A DNA stretch of 64,000 bases, from positions 2,108,001 to 2,172,000 of the forward strand of contig OY751492.1 in the NCBI GenBank assembly GCA_963565915.1. Reading direction: 5' to 3'. This DNA is from Entoloma clypeatum (lineage: Eukaryota > Basidiomycota > Agaricomycetes > Agaricales > Entolomataceae). Made by a program: the position numbers and the translations under genes. Positions 46,544 through 56,188 of this stretch are shown piece by piece. The notes under the pieces are model-generated. The model searched no databases. It was given only the letters and a program-made list of their open reading frames with translations, and was not told the DNA's origin. Position 1 is the first letter of the stretch; every line of letters begins with the position of its first letter.

Positions 46544-47450
46544 AACTCATAGCGGTCCGTCACCGTCTCAACAGCATCTTGGACTTCTTCAAAGCATGCT
46601 TGAGCCCACTGGGCTTGAGGACTTGCCTCTGGGAAAGTGTTGGACATGCATATCCTAGCTTCATAGGTGTGTACAGCCTTGAGCAGAAGAGCATAGGCCA
46701 TTGGATCATGGAAATCTTTCGCAGCGGGTCATGATTTTGGATCCAGATTCTGGTGCAACTCCACCGTCTTCAGCTTCTTGGAGGCAGGCAGTTCTGAGTC
46801 AGGATCAGGTGATGTTGAAGACAAACAAGGTTGTTTGTCACGATTGTGAATGCCAGCGGCAGCCGTAGATGGTGAGTGTGGGTCTTCCTCCATATCCAAA
46901 TATTGAGGTGAAGAGGCTGCCTGTGAACGCTGGAATGCTGTTGCTGTGGGCGGCTTTCTGAAATCGATGCGATGAAGGGGGCAGTTTGTGTCCTCAGGTG
47001 GTTGATTGACAACAAGAGGCTGAATCTAAGGGGAAATATCAGTAATGAAATGTGAGTCGGCATCAAACAAGAACTTACTGAGCTTGAGAATCACATATCT
47101 TCCTCAGCAGTGGGGTCTTCACTCTCGAGGTCGCCATCTTCACTGTCAGTGCCGTCTGTGTCAGTCTGTGTATAATCAAAATTTAATTACTGGCAGAAGG
47201 GAAAGCGATAGAAATATACCCATGGCCCTTTGCTTTGATGACAGTTTCCGGATCCTCTTCGGCAGTGATGGGGCGATCTCCTCTTCCTCTTCCTCTAATG
47301 CAAGAAAATGACGTGCCATATGCAAAACTGTAATAGCTGGATGAAAAGCAAGGGATAAAAGTGAGGGATAGAGCTCACTGCCTGCAGTGAGAGTTGGTTG
47401 TAAAGGAGAAAATTTTAGTTGTGATGTCCCAGACAGCGATCGGCGAACAC

Positions 47451-49235
47451 TAGTGTTTTAAAGTCCGGTCTGGTCTTGTTTTTGACCCCCAAAAAGGGAA
47501 GACCGAGGACCGGACCGGTCTCACTTTTTCGTGGACACCTCTGAAAACCAGACCAGACCAGTGAGAGACTGGTCTGGTCAGTCCGTTTATTCAGGTCTGA
47601 TGAGACTGGACCAGTTCGAACTGGTCCAGACTTGTAGTATGTATGCTACGAACATGCTACTGGATGGTGAATGCGAGTGTTGTCTTGTGTGCATACTCCC
47701 TGCCCCCTGTCCCTGAATCTCGCCGTCTGACAGCGTTGGGCGTCACTGGATGTCGTTGGGCATGAGTGGGCGCGCTTGGCATGAGTGGGCATCGTTGGGC
47801 GTCAGTGGACGTGTTGGGCGTGAGTCGACGCTTTGGCCATGAGTCGACGCAAGAGGGGCAGTTTGAACAAGGGGGGCGTTGAGAATGAGAGGGGGCTGTT
47901 GGGCTTGAAGGCAGGGCGTTTGGCATGAGAGGGAGCCGTTGGGCTTGAAGGGAAGGTGTTAGGCATGAGTGGAGGGTGTTGGGCACAAGTGGACACTGTT
48001 GGGCATGAAAAGGGGCCGTTGGGAGTGAGACAACACCGTTAGGTGCTAGAGGGGGACGTTGGGCATCAGTGGGGGCTGTTGGGCATCAGTGGGGGCTGTT
48101 GGGCATCAGTGGGGGCTGTTGGGCTCGAAAGGACAGCATTGGGCATGAGTGAACGGCATTGGGCGCTAGAGGCGGCCATTGGGCACGAGTGGCGGTTGTT
48201 GGGCGGAGGTGGTGGCCAGATGGAGTGGAGGTGGGGGAAAAAGAAAAGTGTGGGAACGTTTTGCTGGCCATTGACTTATGGTTCGAGTTTTGGTGATTGC
48301 CAAGTGTGCTCGGCAGTCAATGCTGAGCAATGCATGTCATAAAAACTCACGCCCTTGATGCAAACTGTGGCACAACGAGTTCCAAAAATAAGTCTTAATA
48401 TATGTAGAGATACTTAGAAGCTATTAGTAAGTATATATACAGTTAGATACATGATCTATATATGGTAGGAAGTCTGTACTCCAGAATGATAGATCAAAAC
48501 ACAGTGTAAATCATGATAAACAGTGCATCATGGGTTCCATCAAACACAAAAACCAGTATGTTCTGACTTCCTCCTTTCCACAACCCCTGTGAACTACATG
48601 TAATATATATATACTACTGAACCATTGGACATGAACCTGTTAAGACCATTCAAATGTAATTCAAGGACTTGATAAGGTCAATATAAGTAAAATAGGTCGA
48701 AAATTTGACCAAAATTTTTTTATGTCAGCTTTGGATTCTCCACATTCAGGGGATCTCATCACACATTTGTTTTTCAAATTTGGTTCATTCCTTGGGGAGA
48801 TATAACACTTTCACTGAAATCTGCACATTTCATTATTTCTATCTTATCTAGACATCTATAAACAATACAAGGTGTTTCAGAAGGTGAATACATATCTATT
48901 GATGAGTTCTATCACCTCCAACTATTGAGCAAGGCACTGCACGCGCCTGCGCGATGCATTTTGCGCATTGTTTACTATTATTTGGTGTAGAGCATGGCAC
49001 CTCTATAATACAAAATCTGTGGCATCATTCCATGAAATAAATACATATTTACTGACATATGATACCCTACTACATAATTGATATAGTCTGCAAGATTCAT
49101 TCCTGCTATGTAGCCATAATAAGGAGAAGTGCGATGTTTTTTGAGTTTGTTGACATGTATTTGACACATTTAATGCACATGTGATGCGCGTCATCCAACA
49201 TCAAAATGACACATCCACCCATTGCTGACTCACCT
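47451..49235 (+). mobile_element. hAT-N copy 2, inverted and truncated
   Basis: Starts TAGTGTTTTAAAGTCCGGTC at 47451, 132 bp upstream of the DUF6532 start codon, and runs in the opposite direction to copy 1. Similarity to copy 1 ends near 49235 (GGATGACGCGCATC region). The last 380 bp of copy 1 have no counterpart, so the distal terminus and TSD (expected GCGAACAC) are missing. Both copies contain a short homologous frame (HRTSAYYVY/HRTSPYYGY ... ILSHRGAMLCNK/ILYYRGAMLYTK). This could be a transposase scrap or simple nucleotide similarity. Confidence 0.8.
47720..48210. repeat. TTGGGCATGAG minisatellite in hAT-N copy 2
   Basis: About 20 copies of GTTGGGCATGAG or GTTGGGCATCAGTGGG type units; the best-kept part is four units of GGGCTGTTGGGCATCAGTGG around 48060-48125. 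Confidence 0.8.
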
Positions 49236-49488
49236 GATGTACCCACAATACCCCTCTAATTAGAGCTGTTTTTCGTTTATCAGGCAAACTCGGTTAAAAG
49301 CTAGTTAATTCGTCCTCAGTAACACAGTCAAAGTGTACCTACAGAGCTCGGTGCATGCCGCCCAGCCATCAATATCCATCAACTGCCATCAGCAATGTCC
49401 ACGGGTCACTCCACACTATCTCCCATGTCGCACATCATGTCTCGACCACCCCAAACAATGTCCCGACATGTTCTCACACCCCTCCCAT
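49236..49488. other. Spacer without recognised features
   Basis: Pyrimidine-rich from 49340. Contains the self-complementary CTAATTAG near 49256. No gene seen. Confidence 0.4.
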
Positions 49489-49779
49489 GTTACACTTTTT
49501 CACCCTTTTTCTATGCACCTTCATGCGACCCTTCGACCCTCAATCCCCATCAGACCCCATTTCACTTAACTCAGACGACCCTGGGACATGTGTCTCCTCT
49601 ATCAGCGCTATGACTCACAATGACTTGGACTATTCCCCTTGTAGATACATTTTCACTTGTTATCTCTGACTCATGGCCTTGAGGCCTTATCTCTGGCTCC
49701 TATGCCACAACCTCCTTGAAACATTTATCTAACCAATGGCTTATTTAGCTCCTGCGCAGCACTTACTTATTGCCGAGAC
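49489..49779 (+). repeat. LTR-F fragment
   Basis: TGTTACACTTTTTCACCC ... GCTCCTGCGCAGCACTTACTTATT matches the first 290 bp of the LTR-like unit at 62515 (and 62097). Truncated at 49780 by Copia sequence. Confidence 0.7.
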
Positions 49780-50225
49780 CTAGGTCACACGAAAGAATTT
49801 TGGCATGACTATTCGCCAGGAAGGTCATACCATCAAAGTTGACCAAGTAGCGTACCTGAAAAAGGTTTTCAAGCACTTCGGCATGACAAATGCCAAGCCG
49901 GCTCCTACTCCACTACTCACGGGGTATTACCTGGTACCAAACCAGGGGGAGTCAAACCCAGAAATTTGATCCCGATTCCAATTGGTGATTGGAGCCCTGT
50001 TGTACCTATCTTTGGGTACACGGCCCGACATAGCCTTTTCCATTGCAAAGATGTTGCAGATGTCAGCCAACCCATCCCAAGAGCATCTTGATAAGTCTCT
50101 TTATATATGCAAGTATCTTGCAGGGACACAGGACTATTGCTTAAGCTTTAGAGCATCATTGTCCAGCCTCCTTGTGTACACAGATTCTGATTGGGCATCA
50201 GACCCCTCTAATGTTGAACGAATTC
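49780..50225 (+). pseudogene. Copia RT-RNase H fragment
   Basis: Reads MTIRQEGHTIKVDQVAYLKK, then MTNAKPAPTPLLTGYYL, a TGA at about 49967, LVIGALLYLSLGTRPDIAFSI and VYTDSDWASDPSNVER. This is the usual Copia order from the end of RT into RNase H. It belongs to a different family from CopA and from the main body of CopE, and stops at VER, after which LTR-like sequence begins (TGTTGAACG at 50213). Confidence 0.85.
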
Positions 50226-50452
50226 CACTCCTATAGATATTTCATCTATAGCATCATGTGCCCAATCCCATGACATACAAATAAATGTACAAATAAGTAG
50301 ACTAGTATATAAGACTGTCCTTATTCTCTGTGCAATCTAACGCTCTTACCGAGTAACCCCCACCTGCAAACACCTCTCAAGGTTAGTAGTAGGATTCTCT
50401 CTCTATCGTAGATACATGATCTGTAGCGTGTAGCATAGAGTAGGAGACACCG
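50226..50452. other. Possible LTR or leader of CopE
   Basis: TGTTGAACGAATTCC (50213) and ...CGTTGAACA (50462) could be LTR ends, with AGTATATAAGAC as promoter box near 50309. However, the following frame starts in the middle of gag and there is no matching LTR at the 3' end, so the assignment is weak. Confidence 0.3.
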
Positions 50453-53400
50453 TTGAACAACTCCAGTGATCAAAACAAGAAGCAGCTGTTTGTACCCAAA
50501 AAGGTAGGGTTGCGGAGTTGGAAAAAGGTCCAGCCCACCCAAGAGGCCACTGCAGGCGGTACCGCTGGCTGCTCTCATGTTGCCTCATTGGCAATGACTA
50601 TGAATCTGCTGACACCTCCCTTCACCACTGTCACAGGCTCGGGACGTGTCATTCCCCCCCAACAATCTTCTACTCTGACGACTGACCCCCGTCGTTGTCC
50701 TCTCGAATCACGGTTGACATCTAGTCCCGCTGAACATATCATGACTGCTGGTGCGAGAGAACTCCTCAATCGCATGACAAACATGTCTGTGCAACACTTC
50801 ACAGGTGCTCCGGTTAATCAACCGTCGATGTACCCTGAGATGCAGGCAGCGCGCGACGTTGTCACATCTCTTGGCATTGTGGGAACATCCCAGACCCTCC
50901 AAAATGTCAATAATGTCATATACCCTGAAGACATTCTGGGGATATATTTTACCCCTGACAATGAGGTAATGGATGAAGATTCCCTGTTCCTGATGGAACG
51001 CCAAGATTATGATGCTGATACAGTGATGGACTTTGATGAGGAGTATGAGTATGATGAAGATGAACCTGGACCATCCAAGTGGACACATTTCAGTTGGGTG
51101 GATGAAGTTGATGATGAGCTTTTTGGAGGTTCATCATGTGATGACCAGAGGTACGTTCTTTCACAAGTTTCACATGAGCACACAATGACAGAAGAACACA
51201 CCCAGATTCGTGATGAGTCACTAGAACCAGGTTGTAGTTATTTAAAATCACCTGTTGTTGCTGCCTCCTTCATGGAGGAAATATATGATCATTTTGCCTC
51301 ATGTTCAAAATGTAAGAACAAAACCAAAGATACTAATGACGCTGAGTGGATAATGGATTCCAGCGCTAGTATGCACTCCACCGCAGAGATGAGTGACTTT
51401 GCAACATACAAAGAAGAGAAATCTGTCCGTACTGCCCAAACTGCGGGCAAAGCAAAGATCTCTATAAAAGGAAGAGGGACCGTGTTTATCACTCACACAA
51501 TACCATCGCATCAAGGAAAGCCAAGAAGTCTAACAACTCGGCTTTATCCGGTTCTACACATCCCGGAGCTTTCCACTTGCCTCATGTCGATGGGTGAAAT
51601 TCTTCAAGAATCTGGACCCTGGTAAAGATGTCCTGAAAAAGGCACCCGACGCATGTGATGGATTCCCTAGGGATGTCCAATTTCCCCTTAAGGATAAGCC
51701 ATGCCGTCCCTGCGCAGAAGCGAAGTTGAGGTTGAAAAGCTTCCCTCCTTCACCTTCATGTGCTTCCAGACCCTTTGAGTTGCTCCATTCGGACCTCAAA
51801 GAGTTTCCTATCGCCTCCTATCACAAATTTAAATACTACATCAGCTTCTTGGATGACTATTCTGGGCATGCTTGGACGGTATTGTTGAAACTCAAATCTG
51901 ATACCTCTGATGCATTCAAAAAGTGGACAACGCTTATGAAAACCCAGTTTAATGCCCAATTTCGCCGATGGCGTTTTGATGGAGGGGGAGAATTCAAAAA
52001 GGAAACTGGGGTAGTAAAATACCTCGAGGATCTTGGAATTGCCATGGAAATTTCAGCTCCTAATACACCCCAACAAAATGGTTGAGCCGAAAGGATTAAC
52101 CGCACCATTGTAGAGAAAGCACAGGTGATGTGATTTGCCACCTGCTTACCACAATCATGGTGGGAGTTTTGTGTTTTACATGCTGTGCATGTCTATAATC
52201 GCACGCCAATTAAATGACTTTATTGGAAAACACCTTTTGAATCACTAAAAGGGGAAAAACTGGATGTATCTAATCTCCATGTTTTAGGCTGCGCTGCCTA
52301 TGTTTATATTCCTGAAGAACACCATGTGAATAAATTAAATCCACGTGCAGAGCTTATGACCTTTATGGGTTTTAAACCAGGAATGAAAGCATATCAGTTT
52401 ATGACTGATAAAAACAGTATCTTTATCGGTACTACTGCGGTATTCAATGAAACACTTTTTCCGAGGTGTCCGGATACCAAAGTGCCACAACACACACCCA
52501 TGGGAAATGAGCCTTCCCATGATGAGTATCAGAATAACGGAAACCCTGATGACAATGTTGATCACCACTTCGGAGATGGATATGTTCATTATCATTCCCG
52601 CCAGCGTAATCAGCTGAGTGGAGATGAATCCTCCGATCCCCCTTCCGCTCCAAATGGAAACCAGCGTGATGGCGCTGACATACCACCTTCAAATCAGGAT
52701 GATCCTGAGGTCCAGAACCAGCTGGCGAATCCTCCGCCTGCTGATGCCCCTCAACCACAAAGGAATGCTAACCTGCCTCAACGGGAAGGCAACATCTACG
52801 GGGAGCAACAGCACCCCGCGCAACAACAACGCAACATCAATTGCACATGCTCTTGGCGTGAAGCCGTGAATCGAGAGAAACAGCAGTGTGAGTCTTCCCG
52901 GCTCCGCAATGTTCCCCAATCATGACAGGAAGAAGCGGAACCTAGTTCCCCCTTATCCCCACCTGACACAGGGCCTAGTGGATCTTCCGGTACTCCTCCC
53001 GGTGGCCCCGAAGTTCCTGATGACAAACCTTTGGAAGATACGGATGCAGAGAGCTTACTGCGCAAAATGATGAATGATGTGGAGCTAGGTCCAAAAGCAT
53101 TTAACTTGTACCTAGAACGATTAGTTCAGAAACAAGGGGGAGACACAAAACAGATCGCTGAGTTGAACGCGCTACTTGCATCAGCCGTTCCTCACTCTGA
53201 ATCTAATCTCTCACAGTTCTGTGATATCTGGGAGATGAAGTTTCGCAACATTGCCAAAATGCCGAAAAACCTCCAGGATGAGTGTTTGGACGCATGCCAT
53301 AAGGAACTTGATAGCATCAAGCGGTGTGATGTCTATGATCTAACACCTTTACCGACCGGACGGAAGGCCATCGGATCATGATGGGTCTTCAACATAAAGA

Positions 53401-53946
53401 CCAACGGCCATAAAAAGGCTCAGCTTGTTGCACAAGGGTTCTTGCAAATTGAGGGAATCGATTTCGATGAGGTATTCTCTCCCGTAGTTTGATTCGAGAC
53501 AGTACATCTCATGCTGGCTACCGCTGCGCTTGAGAGTTTGGTGATCCTTGTGCTAGACGTAACTGCTGCTTTTCTTTATGAGAAACTCCAGGAAGAGTTA
53601 TACATGATGCAACCCGAAGGCTTCAAAACAAAAGGCAAAGAACTTCTTGTTTGGTGCCTACATACAGTTCAAAGCAGGCTGGACTGGCATGGTGGCATGC
53701 CATGAAGAAATCCATGAAGAAACTAGGTTTCCGAAGGGTCATATCTGACGCCAGAATCTTTGTTTTCTATTTCCCAAACGGAACCATCGTACTAGCAATA
53801 ATCTATGTCGATGATGCGATGTTCATGGGACCAGACGCTAAGCTTACAACTGTTAAAAGAGCCTAATTCATGGCTATTTGGGAATCTCATGATCTAGGTG
53901 AACCCACTGAATCTTGAGAATGTGCATCATGCGTACCAAGAATATG
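50453..53946 (+). pseudogene. CopE Gag-Pol, 5' portion
   Basis: Gag remnant without N-terminus, acidic linker, C-x2-C pair (CSKCKNK), protease WIMDSSASMHST with Ser for the Gly of DSG. A deletion at about 51610 removes the His pair of the pre-integrase zinc finger. The integrase core has HSDLKEF, WRFDGGGEF and then TGA in NG*AERINR, the same codon as in CopA copy 2. The integrase tail has LGCAAYVYIPEE. RT has TGRKAIGS*WVFN, SPVV*FETV, LDVTAAFLYEKL and IIYVDDAMFMG. At least eight TGA stops and two frameshifts. Split at 53946 by hAT-S inside codons for MRTKNT; continues at 60240. Confidence 0.92.
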
Positions 53947-54184
53947 TAGTGTTGCCGCAACTCGGCTACTCACAAAGTCATGGCTTGGCACATATTCAAC
54001 TCGGCTTGTCAACCGAACCAATTTATTTGGCTCTGTTTGGCTCAGCAGCCGGAGCAAGCTGGTCCCGAGTCATGGAACTGATCAATCAATTGCCAAAACA
54101 GTGCATGTCATTATATAATAATATATTTATCATTTTATCGGCTGCTTGATGTTCTCATTACGTATAAAAAGCATAATTATTCAG

Positions 54185-55085
54185 TCATACGAGATACAAT
54201 ATATTTTTATACATCATGAGCCACAATTTGTCTAAGTTCATCACCCAAAATTGAGACAACATCAATGTGAGATGATCGTGAGTGTCTCTTGGTGACAATA
54301 ACATGTCATCCTCCGGTGTTTCTAGCCCCTGCGTGAAATCCAACCTCTGCCGCTTCAATGAAAACTTCAGGATTTGAAGGGCCTCCATCATGATTGGATG
54401 GATTTGGTTCCGGCGCTTCATGTCCATCTCACTAGCTGATGAAAATATACACTCACAAGGAATGGCAGATGCCTGGATTGAGAGATAGTCGAGAGCCATG
54501 GCATACAATGTGGGGTACCGGCGTGGGTCTTGCTTTCCCTCCATCTGGATGCAGTAGTTAGTATTTCGAAGTTGCATATGCTTGACAAAAGCATTGGCAG
54601 CTTTTCTGCACACATGTTTTGCTGCACGACATGTGGAATCTATTTAAACCAGTCAAGATATGTAGTAATTAATGATTGTGAAACCTTACTGTGAGGACTG
54701 AGGCAAAGTCTTCCAAATTGTCCCACTCTCGTTCAGTCAACTTGAGGTGAGCAATATCTCTATTGAGAGGATTGGTTAGAAAGGTTTCGATGGGCTGTAG
54801 GTCAAGATGAGAAGTGCAAAAGACGCGAGACGAAGAAAAGCTTTCCTGTTGCAAATAGAGACATCTAACGACCATGGCATGTATCGAGTCCCAACGAGAA
54901 TGGACGTTGAGGAGGAGTTGGAGAATCTTGATATTCTTGCTTTTTCCTTCGGTGTCAAGGCCCCACCAGTGCTCCTGATTGCCGAGTGTGATCGTGTTTT
55001 CAAAGTGCTCAATTCTCTGTCCCGAAGCCCAGACCGTGTGTACAGTGTTGTGGCAGGCAGCAACGACATTGTGACTTCCGTAGAA
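54185..55085 (-). pseudogene. hAT transposase, C-terminal part with internal deletion
   Basis: N-proximal piece ILQLLLNVHSRWDSIHAMV and LTEREWDNLEDFASVLT, the helical region before the hAT dimerisation domain. An intron (54640-54689, GTAAGG...AATAG) then joins IPHVVQQNMCAEKLPML. A deletion jumps to the dimerisation domain (hATC): PRRYPTLYAMALDYLSIQAS, then IPCECIFSSASEMDMKRRNQ, with the signature SS/A-E-x4-R-N. The DDE residues lie in the missing parts or were not recognised. Upstream (55086-55337) an open minus-strand stretch (MDNAKICEEQLPTFDPHH) may be another piece. Clearly not functional in this copy. Confidence 0.85.
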
Positions 55086-56188
55086 CTATCTAATGTAGTC
55101 TAGTAAATAGAATAGAACTACTAATTCAAATAAGTATATGGAAACTAACTGTCCACGGACGCTGCTACTGCATTGCCGACGTCGGTTCATGATGCACTGC
55201 CCACAAGGCAGATCATATCTGCCGATGAATTCAATCCCCCACCCGATGCTGCTGTTCCATCGCTGCTCCATGATCACACACACATGATGCGGATCGAATG
55301 TCGGGAGCTGCTCTTCGCAAATCTTGGCATTGTCCATTCATCATATTAATGGATTTGACCGCCGCAATCTTGGCAACAGGTGCATGATGTGTATTTACAT
55401 GAGCCTAATGTGCGTACATCAGGCCAACGTGCATGCAAATGAGGAGCAAACAAAGGCGGCCACCCACAAGCAATTCACCACCGGCATCGACGCCATCCAG
55501 TTGGCCTCTTTGCAAGCATCTAGGAGAGCTGTCTTCACTCCGACTGCTGAGGCGCCGGAAAGCAGTGAAGGTGAGGTCGAGCACCAGTACCTCAGTAGTG
55601 ATCCAACCACTGGTACGATCACCGCCTCTGCCCATAACCATTGATGAACTGGGGAACCAGGTTGCTGGTTGAATAAACAGCGGCCACGCAACTCCGGACC
55701 TTTCCCTACACCTCTCACCTCCATGAGGCCCTAAACCCATATTAGATTTAATTGTAAGTACGACTTCCGACCCCCGATTCTGTTGTTTGAGTCCCGTGGT
55801 GTATCAACAACTGGACACCCCAACACGTGATTTTTTCTTCTTGCTTTCACACCACCACCTACCGACCTCCCCATCCTCAGTAAGTTCTGTAAGATAGGTT
55901 TTATTAGTACATGTAATTAGTAAATCATAAGCACTGATGAGTACTCAAATTGAAGCGGGGGCAAAGATAAAGCCCCACCCATCGGCAGCACGTCCTGCAT
56001 GGGCAAATTGATGTGTAGTGTATGATACGCGCACACCAGATTCATGGACTCCTCGCTCTGAAGGAGTATGCAAGGGAACCAGGGGCCCATGGAGCGAGGG
56101 CTGTTCTTTGTTTTCTACGATTTGAACATCAACTGTACCATGAAAGCTAATTATCACATCCCATAGATCATCAATCGAACCCACCAAC
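55086..56188. other. Interior of hAT-S between transposase and Spt5-like gene
   Basis: Two frames are candidates: plus 55324-55644 (EEQTKAATHKQFTTGIDAIQ, 106 codons) and minus 55945-56235 (LVGSIDDLWDVIISFHG, 96 codons). Neither is recognised. The stretch should hold the transposase N-terminus and the divergent promoters of the two genes. Confidence 0.35.

Larger units (their letters stand above)
43780..47319 (-). pseudogene. DUF6532-family gene, six exons, split by a hAT-N insertion
   Basis: ATG at 47317-47319 (MARHFLALEEEEEE). Predicted introns: 47156-47219, 47026-47078 (GTAAGT...CTGAT...TTAG), 44349-44398 (GTAAGC...GCTAAC...CAG), 44133-44186 and 43924-43980. A disordered acidic N-terminus is followed by a basic KKLK motif. 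The conserved region begins MAYALLLKAVHTYEARI, continues GGSHIHGACVSAVCPLVEG, HLMKDSSFHHK and ILALVFTF, and ends in CVHEWSSGRHVAATFQ; TGA at 43780. hAT-N (44429-46543) sits in the codons for YEF; both sides keep TATGAGTT. TGA codons at about 47091 and 46730 and a one-base shift near 44040 make it a pseudogene. DUF6532 has no known function that I can cite; assignment is from pattern resemblance. Confidence 0.72.

Noticed and set aside
55324..55644. 106-codon plus-strand frame inside hAT-S as a third cargo gene
   Set aside because: No recognisable domain, no splice continuation seen, and the opposite strand should hold the transposase N-terminus; kept only as a note.
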